Positions 11,601 through 23,149 of a stretch of DNA of 64,000 nucleotides are shown here, piece by piece (position 1 is the stretch's first letter; each line of letters opens with the position of its first letter). Both the position numbers and the translations under genes were made by a program. Below the pieces are notes generated by a model, which was not told the DNA's origin, searched no databases, and worked only from the letters and a program-made list of their open reading frames with translations. The stretch covers positions 24,708,365 through 24,772,364 of the forward strand of contig BTRK01000006.1 of NCBI GenBank assembly GCA_036245805.1. The letters are read 5' to 3'. The stretch is from Pristionchus mayeri. Taxonomy: Eukaryota; Nematoda; Chromadorea; Rhabditida; Neodiplogasteridae.

Positions 11601-14600
11601 GCAACTAGTGGGCAACTACGCCTTAGAAGTTACCGGATTATTTAGAAAATCATCCCCTGTTGATGCCGGAAAAATCACGGCTCCCATGACGCGTCCGTCC
11701 CAATGCCATAATCGACGTTTTCAATCGATTATCTAACGTAATTATGAATCTGACCAAGCGTCTGACACAGCGCACTGGGTTACGGTAGCTTACGGTTACT
11801 GTAGTAGTACGGTATTGACGTTTTGTTTCAATCTTCTGATGAAATCATGAGTCTGACACAACATCTGCTCCAACGCCACATCCGGGTTACGGTACACAGA
11901 CTTACAAACCAACACCATATTTGTGGTCGTAAAAATTTTTCTTCTGGAAATTTCTGGAATTTTTTTAGCGTAATGACCTTGTATTTTGAATGCACAGAAA
12001 CTATTAAAATCCCACTCGAAACGAACGCGCCAGACAAAAAAGCGTTCAGTTTATAGTAAGGTATGCAATATATTCGATAATATGAATGTGTGTATTATTC
12101 ATTAAATAGTGGTGCAGTTTGACAAATAAGTGATTCAGGGTAGAACAATGGCGAGAGAATGTCCCGTCCATCGAGAACATGGATAGAAGAGCCAGAGGAA
12201 GAGGAAGAGAGGGAGGAGCAGGAGGAGGAGGAGGAGGAGGAGGAGGAAATGGAGGAAGGAGAGGAGGTATGAGACCTACGTCTATACTATCGCACGAGAA
12301 AGAATGAGAATCAATTCCTGGATATTTTAATAATTTAAATTGTGCCACTAGTTGTATCGTATTGTACACACTGAATCTTATAGAATGTTCATCCAATTTA
12401 AGTGCAAATGGGGTATTTCGCCTACATGGATGATGTATTAAAACCCGTTCTCCCTAAGACTGCAGGTAGGATGGCACAACTAAGTCAAAATGGTCGCCCA
12501 GAGTTCAAACTTCGGGAGCATGACCCCTAGGGTCAAGTAACTTTTCAACCCAAACCTTGACCCGAAATATCTTCTTGATCTACCAAATCTGAATTTTTAA
12601 AATTGCGATTTCAATATCGAGTAGCAGCGCATTCGAAAGAGCATGAAAAGTTATATCAGAAACCATAAGGAAACCAGAATCCATCAACGATGACGTCGGT
12701 TAGAGCTCGAGGAGCGAACTTTTTGATCAATTTTGGTAGTTCGTGGAATGAACAACTATGAAGGTGTAGGTTCCACATCCCAGTTCGAACATATATTATG
12801 TATTTTTCAGTGCTGAACGAAACCTGACCCTTTGCGATGCCGATTTTCACGCGGCTCGTACTCAGAATCTCGTTCAACCATGACGCACTTCTGGAATTTT
12901 TTCGACAAATTTCGGATTTCGATATCTTGCAATAGCGCATTCGAAAGAGCATAAAAAGTTATGTAAGAATCTATAAGGATTCCAGAATCCATCAACGTTG
13001 ACGTCAGATAGAGCCCGAGGGATGAACTTTTTCATTACTTTTGGTAGATCATGACATAAATAGCCGTGAAGATATATGTTCCACATCCCAGTTCGAACAT
13101 ATATTATGTATTTTTCAGTGCTGAACGAAACCTGACCCTTTGCGATGCCGATTTTCACGCGGCTCGTACTCAGAAACCCGTTCAACCATGACGCACTTCA
13201 GGATTTTTTTCACAAATTTTAGATTTCGATATCGTGCAATAGCGCATTCGAAAGAGCATAAAAATTTATGTAAGAATCTATAAGGAAACCAGAATCCATC
13301 AACGATGACGTCGGTTAGAGCTCGAGGAGCGAACTTTTTGATCAATTTTGGTAGTTCGTGGAATGAACAACTATGAAGGTGTAGGTTCCACATCCCAGTT
13401 CGAACATATATTATGTATTTTTCAGTGCTGAACGAAACCTGACCCTTTGCGATGCCGATTTTCACGCGGCTCGTACTCAGAATCTCGTTCAACCATGACG
13501 AACTTCTGGAATTTTTTCGACAAATTTCGGATTTCGATATCTTGCAATAGCGCATTCGAAAGAGCATAAAAAGTTATGTAAGAATCTATAAGGATTCCAG
13601 AATCCATCAACGTTGACGTCAGATAGAGCCCGAGGGATGAACTTTTTCATTACTTTTGGTAGATCATGACATAAATAGCCGTGAAGATATATGTTCCACA
13701 TCCCAGTTCGAACATATATTATGTATTTTTCAGTGCTGAACGAAACTTGACCCTTTGCGATGCCGATTTTCACGCGGCTCGTACTCAGAAACCCGTTCAA
13801 CCATGACGCACTTCAGGATTTTTTTCACAAATTTTAGATTTCAATATCGTGCAATAGCGCATTCGAAAGAGCATAAAAATTTATGTAAGAATCTATAAGG
13901 ATTCCAGAATCCATCAACGTTGACGTCAGATAGAGCCCGAGGGATGAACTTTTTGAATACTTTTGGTAGATCATGACATAAATAGCCATGAAGATATTGG
14001 TTCCACATCCCAGTTCGCACGTATATTATGTAGTTTTCTGTGCTGAACAAAACGTGATCCTTTGCGATGCCGATTTTCACGCGGCTCGTATTCAGAATCT
14101 CGTTCAACCATGATGCATGAATAAAGTCGCAACGAGCTTCATGGTTGAATGAGATTCTGAGTACGAGCCGCGTGAAAATCGGCATCGCAAAGGGTCTCAT
14201 TTTGTTCAGCACTGAAAAATACATAATATATGTTCGAACTGGGATGTGGAACCTACACCTTCATAGTTGTTCATTCCACGAACTACCAAAATTGATCAAA
14301 AAGTTCGCTCCTCGAGCTCTAACCGACGTCATCGTTGATGAATTCCGGTTTCCTTATGGTTTCCTATGTAACTTTTTATGCTCTTTCGAATGCGCTATTG
14401 CAAGATATCGAAATCCGAAATTTGTCAAAAAAATTCCTGAAGTTCGTCATGGTTGAACGAGATTCTGAGTACGAGCCGCGTGAAAATCGGCATCGCAAAG
14501 GGTCAGGTTTTGTTCAGCACTGAAAAATACATAATATATGTTCGAACTGGGATGTGGAACCTACACCTTCATAGTTGTTCATTCCACGAACTACCAAAAT

Positions 14601-16080
14601 TGATCAAAAAGTTCGCTCCTCGAGCTCTAACCGACGTCATCGTTGATGGATTCTGGTTTCCTTATGGTTTCTTATATAACTTTTCATGCTCTTTCGAATG
14701 CGCTACTATTCGATATCAAAATCGCAATTTTAAAAATTCAAATTTGGTAGATCAAAAATCGATATTTCGGGTCAAGGTTTGGGTTGAAAAGTTACTTGAC
14801 CCTAGGGGTCATGCTCCCAAAGTTTGAACACTGGGCGACCATTTTGACTTAGTTGTGCCATCCACACCCCTGTTCACTGCAGTCTTACGGAGAACGTGTT
14901 TTAATTGCAGGGGCCCGTGGAGGATCATCAGGAGGAGGAAGATTAGATGGAAGAGTAACGAGAATATCGAATGAAGGAGAGGAGATAGGAATGGAGATGA
15001 ATGGAGGAAGAAGAAGAGGAAATGGAGGAATGGGGAAAGGAGGACACAGGAACGGTCAGTGAAGGAAGGAATGAAGAGAAGAGAATGGAGATTGATTCAT
15101 CCAGTTGATATTACTCATCTCTCTCTTTGGCAGGAGGAGAACGAAAGGGAACTGGAGAAGGAATGAAGATCGAGATTAGAGATCTCAATAGCGTAAGTTC
15201 ATTATCTATTTTTCGAATAAGCCTTCGTCTTTTTAACATTGTATCAATCTGTTGATAATCATCAAAATTTAATGTGAATATTCTTGAGAATGGCGATGAT
15301 CAACCAGCACGACGAAGGAATCAAAGAGAGAGGAGAGGAAGGGAGAAGGAGGAGGGAGGAGAAATTGAAGAGACTGCGGAGAGGGAGGGAAAGGTGAGCT
15401 ACTTATCATATCGAAATAATACATTAGACAATCATTGAAGCCTCGCAGTAAGCAGAACGAGAAGTACATCATTAAACAAGTTAGTTTATTGCTTGATATT
15501 TTTTTAAAAATTGGCCCAAACGGGAGGAGGAAATAGATGATGATGATCCTTCCTCTACCAGTTGATATAATTCAGATCGTGCGACGAGTAGTGGATAGAG
15601 TGGTGCAGAATGAGAAGAGAGAGAAGAGAATGGGAGAAAGAGAGAAGAAAGAGAGAGGAAAGGATGAAGAAGTGATGGAAGACACGAAGGAAGGAGAGAA
15701 TGATCAAGAGATCGAGAAGGAAGTCAAAAGGGAAGAGGAAAAGGAGGAGAAAGTGAGCTGATTATTCTTTAATTATCATCGCCATCTTGTGACGAGATCA
15801 GTCGGGTAGATGGGAGATTTGAATTTTCTGTTAAAAAAATCATAATGATGACTGTTTTTAGTCAGTGGAACGGGCAGTGAGCGAGATTCCTGAAGTGAAG
15901 AAAGAGGAGGAAGAGAAGAACAATAACTCCGATTCTGTCCCAGTGAGCAGTCTAACTATTCATCGAACGAGTGACTGAATCCTCTCTCTCTATTGATTTC
16001 TCTCCTTCCAGACATCGACAGTAGTCGCCCTCGCCGTCGAGGAAGTCGCCGTGGTGCAAGAGTCTGTAGTCGCATCCTGA
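8668..16080 (+). CDS. CCDC9-like coiled-coil/RGG protein with repeat-filled introns
   Basis: Resembles human CCDC9 (an RNA/exon-junction-complex-associated protein). The start MDRDKRRSSEEEAELDKKIA IREKN matches the CCDC9 N-terminal coiled coil (split here with a space). The next exon at 8863 continues EVEAEREALGDQ. The exon at about 9015-9160 ends FDREWDKGKTP, like the CCDC9 REWD block. The exon at 12141 (VEQWRENVPSIENMDRRARG) passes into a Gly/Arg-rich stretch, followed by RGG-type exons at 14911 and 15135. Charged exons at 15279, 15448, 15577 and 15862 lead to the end at 16080 (VVQESVVAS). Phases agree across both giant introns (about 3.0 and 2.6 kb), while all others are 40-130 bp. The gene seems intact despite the repeats. 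Gene identity rests on motif order, not on an alignment. Confidence 0.7.
9200..12060. repeat. Diverged repeat blocks in CCDC9-like intron
   Basis: At least four copies of one unit occur. Each carries 'tggtcgtaaaaa..ttttcttctg' near 9461, 10851, 11461 and 11925, then a segment ending 'aactagtgggcaactacgcc' near 9605, 10545, 11010 and 11605. Between them are many short 'ggttacggta' pieces. Spacing is irregular (464, 610 and 1390 bp), so this is a decayed dispersed or satellite-like family, not a clean tandem array. Open frames of 60-85 codons here are mutual copies (all contain a NAPVKKAFSL-like string) and are not genes. Confidence 0.75.
9852..9920 (-). other. tRNA-like relic (D-arm and T-arm)
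   Basis: Read leftwards it has a serine/leucine-type D-arm, GGCCGAGTGGATAACGCGATGG, and a T-stem pair TTGGG/CCCGA. The T-loop has nine bases instead of seven, the ends do not pair into an acceptor stem, and there is no normal anticodon arm. It lies in repeat DNA, so it is likely a tRNA-derived SINE or pseudogene, not a working tRNA. Confidence 0.4.
12437..14905. mobile_element. Foldback element with tandem-repeat arms
   Basis: The ends are inverted copies. ATTAAAACCCGTTCTCC at the left matches the reverse complement of the right end near 14890-14905, and the match continues inward through 'ggatggcacaacta'. Inside, the left arm holds about five head-to-tail units of about 307 bp (recurring at about 12790, 13100, 13405, 13710 and 14020). 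The right arm holds two units in opposite orientation (from about 14150 and 14460). The turn is near 14110-14145. Every unit carries the same about 100-codon open frame (contains VKIGIAKGQV), which explains the many matching frames on both strands. Architecture resembles Drosophila FB elements. It fills a CCDC9-like intron and ends 5 bp before the next exon. Confidence 0.85.
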
Positions 16081-16457
16081 TCCCCTCCTTCCCTCCACAT
16101 AATAATCTTAACCTTTCATATTCATCACCACTGCGCATAGCTTCGATAGCAATAATTTATTGACGCCTTTCCTTGATATTCTCAAAGTATTGTCTAATCA
16201 GAATAGAAACCTCGCGTGAAATTGACTCTCGCTCAATGATTCCCACTCATATTAGACTTCTTTCGATCCATTTCCCATCACTTCTTCTCATAATTCGGAT
16301 TTATTCTCATCCTTTGATAGTGCCTGTGCGAGTTAGCACCTAATCAGCACGAGCTTTATCTAGCCTCGCCAAGATAAAGAAATTACGAGACCACATCATC
16401 ATAGTCAAATGAAGTAGATCCGAGTAGAAAAGGGAGGATGGATGGATCTATTCATAA

Positions 16458-17551
16458 ATGGACCTTTCATTCTTCGTCTCTCTGTGTCTTCTTCTCGGTT
16501 CTCATATGGAGGAATATTTCGAGAGGGGTGAGAACTATTCGATATCCACCCCCTTCGATGACTATTGTAGACACAACGTCACTGGACACCATCAGAGGAA
16601 TTTCAATTGGTCCAAGAAATGTCTGGTCAGAGAGAGAGAGAGAAAGGAGAAAGTGAAGAGGGAGTGGATTTTAGACAGGGAAGAGGCAGTCTCCGATCAA
16701 TCTTCTCACTATAAACGCCACCTGTGCGAATTATTTAATTTTCTGATCAGTAGGCATGCTAATATGAATGAACTTAGGCCGCAATTCCACTTCGGATCTC
16801 CATTTCGAACATTTCTCCCAGAATGAAACTGTTAATGTGTCGAATAATGGAGATACGGGTACTACGTCGAATTGTTAAGAACGAGTAATGCATTGACTCG
16901 ATTGAAGGAATGATCGAAGGCTTTCACAATTGGACGAAACGACCAATCTTCGTGAGAAAGGAACTAAACCTCATATATTTCCTCCAGCAAGTGAATCAGA
17001 TAATTTCTTCCACTTGATTCCATTCTCTCTTTCTCTGGCAGATTCATTTCCAATGGGAGAATGATAGTCATGGAAGCGAGCATTCGATCGATGGAAAACA
17101 AAGTTCTGCTGAGGTGAAGGATGATTGCCTACTTTGTTTCCAGAATTAACTCGTTAGATGCACTTGGTGTTCTCACTCAACGATGAATCAGTGGAGGAAG
17201 CGAAAAATATGACGAACGGATTGTTGGTTGGGCCATATTTGATCTTTCTCTAATAATGATCACACTCAGGTTGTTGGAGTTCTCTTGGAAGTTCTCCCTG
17301 GTTCGAGACTGGGAATCTACGAAGATTTGAGGCAGATCGACGACGCCGGTTGATCCATTCTATGGGAAGGGAGAATGGGGAGCATTTAGATGAGAAATTC
17401 GAGGATGATCACTTCGATTTGAGCACGAAAATTCCCGAAGATCATGAACACTTCAGGTGTCCTCCTAATTCATTATCTTCAGTGAGAGCTTCGATTGAGA
17501 TACGACGGTAGTCTGACTACTCGGAAAATGATGATTGTAATGTTTGATTGA
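16458..17551 (+). pseudogene. Alpha-carbonic anhydrase-related gene, zinc ligand lost and C-terminus truncated
   Basis: Alpha-carbonic anhydrases use three His to hold zinc. Here a secretory leader (MDLSFFVSLCLLLGS) is followed by an exon ending GHHQRNFNWSKKC. An exon near 16790 encodes LHFEHFSQNETVNVSNNGDT, like the family's 'NNGH' region. An exon ending IYFLQQ joins, through a 53-bp intron, IHFQWENDSHGSEHSIDG, the HFHWG...GSEHT signature. The second ligand (His96) is Gln, while His94 and the His119 equivalent (MHLVF) remain. Then follow VVGVLLEVLPGS and YDGSLTT, but the normal PPCSE tail is replaced by RKMMIVMFD and a stop. The join between the NNGD exon and the next one has in-frame stops I cannot resolve. 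Either a catalytically dead CARP-like protein or a decaying pseudogene. Confidence 0.7.
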
Positions 17552-18540
17552 ACAGATAAAATCAATAAACTTTGTATGTATAACTTTGTTTCTTTGTCTG
17601 TGCATGGCGATCTTATCTTATTGCATTGTTAAATTTTTATTCCCGAATGTGCTAATAGAGATATCTGAGATATCTACAGTAATTTCCAAACTTCCGAGTA
17701 CTTCCCTGTCTAGTCTTCTCCGTGGTGGAAGCATGAATCTTGTGGACTTCGTGTTTTATGTTATGGTTTATACCGTTCCTCGTTGTCTTAAGTGTCCCTC
17801 AGTGAGTATTCATCTCTCCGTTATCTCCATCGATGCCCTTTGTCTCCATTCAGAACATGAACTCCTTCCACCTCGCAAAGTAGAGATTCACTGTTCGTTA
17901 TGGCAAAGTGATAGTTTTCCATCCAGTGATCAGGGGGAGCAATGAGGTGTGTCTTCATCTTCTATCTCCCCAACACGGCCATTGCGCTCACCGCAGCAGG
18001 AATGATGAATGGCAGTGTGAATCATCGGAGGTCTTTTCCTAGCATCCAATTCAAGCAGGGTAAATGTAAACGAACTGGAATCGAATGAACCACAACGTCA
18101 ACGGTACAAACGAAACTTCAAATCATTGATTCCCATCGCATGGCGTGATTGAATAAACTGTGCTAAAATATCGATTGTGTTCATTCCTCATGATCCAAAT
18201 ATCATTTTTGGTATACGTTATGTGTTGCGATAGTCGGGCTGTCGAATATCCAGGAAGAAAAGTGAAGGGTTGCCAAAATAATTTATATTTTCCAATGAAT
18301 AACAATAAATAGGTGACTATTAATGTATTGGAATCCTAATAATCTGATTGGATTGTTGTTCTTCAATTCCTTGCTTCGGGTGTAACGGTCGCCGTCGTCG
18401 ATCCTCCAATCTAGAAGGAGAAAACGAAGAAAGAGGAGACAGCAAGATGAACGGTGGAAGCAACTCCGATTGATTACGACGGTGACTCAAATGGTTCAAT
18501 TGGTTCAGTTGTGAACATCTCTCTCTCCCTCTCTCTCTTA
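17552..18540. other. Intergenic, no supported gene
   Basis: A 133-codon plus frame at 17544-17945 is hydrophobic at its start but lacks splice context or recognisable motifs. A CT-rich run sits at 18515-18545. No confident exon chain. Confidence 0.4.
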
Positions 18541-18544
18541 CTTT

Positions 18545-19290
18545 CGAGGGGCTCCTTAGGTAGAGACCGCAGGCTCCGCCCACTTAGGAGGAGAAAGAAG
18601 CCCGCCGAAATCTGGTTCTTGAAATGACGCAGCGAATACTTATCCAAAAAATATGGAAAAAATATATTGGGTACGTCTAACTAGTGTCTATAAACGACAG
18701 GGTGCCCGTCATGCATTATCTTATCAGAAATATCTAAAAAAGACCGATTTAGGGTTCATGATAGGGAAATGGAAAGGTTCCGACGACAATTCTTAACACG
18801 GGCATGGTGCGATAGATAGTTCCTGATTTTAGGCGTCGATTGACACCGAGAACGTATTTTTTGGATTTTTTTCCGATTAATCATTTCATTTCAAAGGTTC
18901 AAGAGCGTGCGCTAATGGTACTGCAAAGGGGCGGTGCTTCCTCTCTACTTGCTCGCTTATCTCTCACCCGGCGTGTGCAGAGAGCGCGCGCTCTTGAGGA
19001 CCTCTGCCTTTCCTCTCATCCTCGAGCAAGCTCGATGCGAAGCTATGCTCAAACTTTTGGAGAACCAGGCAGATCGGGCTCCGCCCACTTCGCTCTCGTC
19101 CCGATTTCGACTCCCTTTCCGTTGTGACTCTTTCGAGGTGTTTTTGGGTCATAACTCAAGTCAACGATACGATATCTCCAAACGGCAAAAAGTATGGCCT
19201 TATTTGGCCCCAAAGGGATACATTAGACCCACAAATGACCTTGCCAAAGCAATTCGGTCACCCACCTTGCGGTCTCTATCCTTAGAGTTG
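18545..19290. mobile_element. Probable inverted-repeat element of about 740 bp
   Basis: 'cttaggtagagaccgcagg' near 18552 recurs inverted near 19265-19288 ('ccttgcggtctctatccttag'), framing DNA without a gene. An inner 'ctccgccca' motif also recurs near 18574 and 19079. No clear target duplication was found. The ends are approximate. Confidence 0.4.
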
Positions 19291-19459
19291 TGCAGTGCAG
19301 CGGCTCCTCAGATCAATCATATGATTGTCTTCTCCTCCTCTTCGTTAGTTGACCTATCTGAAGTCATCAAGTTGTTCATCGCAGTAACGTTCATATGACG
19401 GATAAAATTGAAGCTAGTCGTGTTGAGACAGACGTTGAGTGAGGATTAATAACTCCTGC

Positions 19460-20000
19460 TTCTCAGTCACTTCGGATGTCGATGGATTGGGAATTCTCCA
19501 TCGTCTCCCCACTCTCTTCTCACGCACTGTAAAAGGGAGATCATCCCAGCAAGGACCTCAGGTTTATGTCTGATTCGGATATTAAAAGGATGAATTTATT
19601 AAATACTGATGGTAAAAAATGGTTGTGTGAACTCGCAAGTGCATCTCATTGGAGGAAGCTGCTGAATGAAGTGATGCATCTCTGTTCATCCCTTCTTTTC
19701 TACTCTTTCCACGGCGATGGAATACCTCAAAATCATCGGAAGTCAAAACATTCCAGGTAAGATATGAATGTCTAAAAAGGAATGATCGAAGAAAAGAGAA
19801 AAATGAGAAAACTTTGGTTATGTTCATTTCATCTTCGTTTCTCTTTCCGTTAGAAGTTCGCATCTTTCTCTCTTTGGAGCCATCGGGACTCGAAATAAAT
19901 CAGTGGGAGTATGTCTAAGATGTCTAGTCGAGGAGTGGGCTTCTTCCCCAGAGATCCACTTCGATCCTTGAACATTTCGACTTTCTCCCTTCTCCTATTT
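19460..20000 (+). other. Possible unrecognised exons
   Basis: An exon-like piece follows a good acceptor at about 19467 (TSDVDGLGILHRLPTLFSRT) and ends at a GTTTAT donor near 19561. A second ends at a GTAAGA donor near 19758, and a third starts after 'ccgttag' near 19854. Two different frames stay open across the last pair (one gives EVRIFLSLEPSGLEINQWEYV, split EVRIFLSLEP and SGLEINQWEYV), and they cannot be told apart by eye. No family recognised. Confidence 0.25.
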
Positions 20001-20692
20001 CATCCCTTTATCTCGTGTCGTTTCTGTTCTATCTACGTATTTCTCCATTCCATCTCGTCGCTACGATATTTATCACAATATCTTGAGCGTGAGAATAGAG
20101 TGAATATATAGGGGGAGAGACACACAAATAATAATACTGAATGGTTGTGTTTGGTAAAAGGGATAGGAGTATTTTGTATGAGAGAGAAGGGGGTAAATGG
20201 GATAGGAGTATTATCCGCAGTATTAGTGAATAATTGTGTACAGAGATCAATATCGTATGGCTAGCGAGATCATCATAGGTGTATGAGGTATTTATGGAAG
20301 GGATACTGTAATGGACTAAGCCGAATCAATAGTTCAGAGGCAGGTAATGAGGACAGTGAGAACAGCGAAGAGGAGAGTTGTCATCGTGATGGATGAGGTC
20401 GAGTTCGGTCCCTTGGCTGGAAAGGGCGATTCTTGTTATCAGACTTGTTTTCGAGAACTTTCTCGTGTTCTTTTCTTTCTCAAAGGAGAGCAAATAGGGG
20501 GCGATTTGTGTGAAAAACAGCGATCTTCTCGCTACGACTCTCGCCTTCTCTCCCTGTACTGGGGGGCTGGCTTGTTTTGAGAGAGAAGGAGGGAGAGAGA
20601 GATACATTGATGGATGAAGGAAGGAAGGCACTGGGCTCACCATGTTAGGCGAGCACTGTGGAGGGAGGGGGGAACTAACTCCATTCTCCTTC

Positions 20693-21470
<778 letters not shown>

Positions 21471-22406
21471 AGTGATGATGATGAGAACTCGAGAAGGATG
21501 AATCAAGTTCGAGATATTCCTGAACGAATGAGTGAAGAGTGGATAAGTTAGAATAGGGGAGACGAGTGGATAATCAGGACGGATAGAATAGGATTCTCGA
21601 GAATTCGATGGTAGAAGTAGAGGGAACACTCCCACACGACTGAGTTGTTTTCTTCGATAGAAAGGAGAGGAGGGGCAGTTACTGCCTCCTTTCGTCTCCC
21701 CCCTCCTCCTCCTCCCCCCTCTCCCCCTCCCCCTCCCTCCTTCCCTTCCCCTTCTTCTTACTATGTCGATGAAGACTCTCTCACGGAGGTATATCACGAA
21801 AACAGTAGGAGCGAGTAATTAATTCCCTTTCCTTCTGGGTATCTCAAATGGGAAATAGGTGCGCATTGGGAGATACTCATTGGCGACTATACAGTATGTA
21901 ACAGATACACACCCTACATCATCACTGATTACTGTAGCTTTATGAGTGGTGTTGATACGGTATCGAAAAGGGGGGGGGGGCACAGAATAAGGGAAGCGTG
22001 AAGGGAAAGGAGACTGGGAGGGGAAATGGTTGCCTCTATTTTGGCTGAACAACAAAGGAGAAGAGGGTGCAGGGAATCTCCCTCTCTCTCTCTCTCTTGT
22101 CACTCCACGCTTCCGTTCCATTCTCCTCCACTAACAAGTATTGTGAGAACTAGTCGAAAAGGGATGAAAAGGGGATTGAACTGAGTGCGAGTGCGAGATT
22201 ATCACAGAGGACAGTCTTTATTCAGAAGGAGAAGGCGACTAAAGGATGGCCAGAAGGACGATGGGAGCGAGGAGGAGAAAGGGGAGAAGGACTAGGATGA
22301 ATCCTTCGTGCTCTTTTCTTCCGCAGTCGAATGTCCACTGCTGCTTCTATTCTCAGTTGTATCTTCTGCTGGTTTCTCTGTCTGGCCTGAAAGTATTATC
22401 GAGGGA

Positions 22407-22560
22407 TGGGTATTATTCGCTTGCAGTCGTTTCCTATCCTCTCCTTCCTCTTCCTTTCATTATCTACTCTCGCAGCCGTACTGTTTTGGTATGCATTCCG
22501 GGCTGTGTCCCCCTCCCTTTCCCGACACACAAAACGAAGAAGGAAAAGGGGAGGAAAATA
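22407..22560 (+). CDS. Possible small membrane protein, low support
   Basis: A frame starting MGIIRLQSFPILSFLFLSLS has one hydrophobic span (about residues 8-30), then WYAFRAVSPSLSRH and a very basic tail ending RRRKRGGK. The layout is that of a small tail-anchored or type III membrane protein of 51 residues. Overlapping frames on the same strand are also open, and splice structure is unclear, so the call is weak. Confidence 0.25.
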
Positions 22561-23149
22561 GGGGAGGAAATGAGGCTGAGCGACGCACTGAAATACGAGA
22601 ATAATGAGAAACTATACCGGCACCCCGAAGAGAAATGGGAAAATAAAGGATGAAATAGGAGATGGTTCAGAAAGGAGAAAGAGGCCTCTTTGCAGATTGG
22701 TTGGCGAATATTTAAGAGCGAAGAGTTGCAATATTGAGATGTTAAAGTTAAAGTCAGATTTATCAGTAGAGTGCCCTTCCGAAGTTGTTGTCGACTTTTC
22801 AGTGACGGTTTCAGAAGCGGAGAGATAGACTGTCGGTGTTAGAGAGAAGAAGTACTGCGATGGCAGAGAATGCGATCTGAATAGGTTCACTTCTCCTTCC
22901 ATTTCTTCCCCAGGGAGATGGGCATATTTTGGCCCTTCGTCGTATTATGGGATACTTGTGAGTGGAGAGACCGGAAAGACTTCCTGACTCTCGACTGACC
23001 GACTCAGATCTACGCATTCAAGGGAAACGACAAGTAGGGAAGAAGGAGGAAGGGAAGGGAAGCTTACCAAAGGGAAGAATTTCAAGACGAGAAAGAGATG
23101 GACCGTACTAGTTGATACCCTCTACCTTCATTCCTTTTATTGGCAGACC

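Noticed and set aside
12650..14720. CRISPR-like array
   Set aside because: Units of about 307 bp with no unique spacers, inverted in the right half, in a nematode intron.
12650..14830. Many similar open frames of 60-150 codons on both strands (VKIGIAKGQV family)
   Set aside because: They are copies of one 307-bp repeat unit in both orientations of a foldback. Unit length is not a multiple of three and the frames break at unit borders.
23029..23125. Short frame IYAFKGNDK followed by a stop and a further open stretch
   Set aside because: The in-frame TAG and lack of convincing flanking exons leave no supportable gene.
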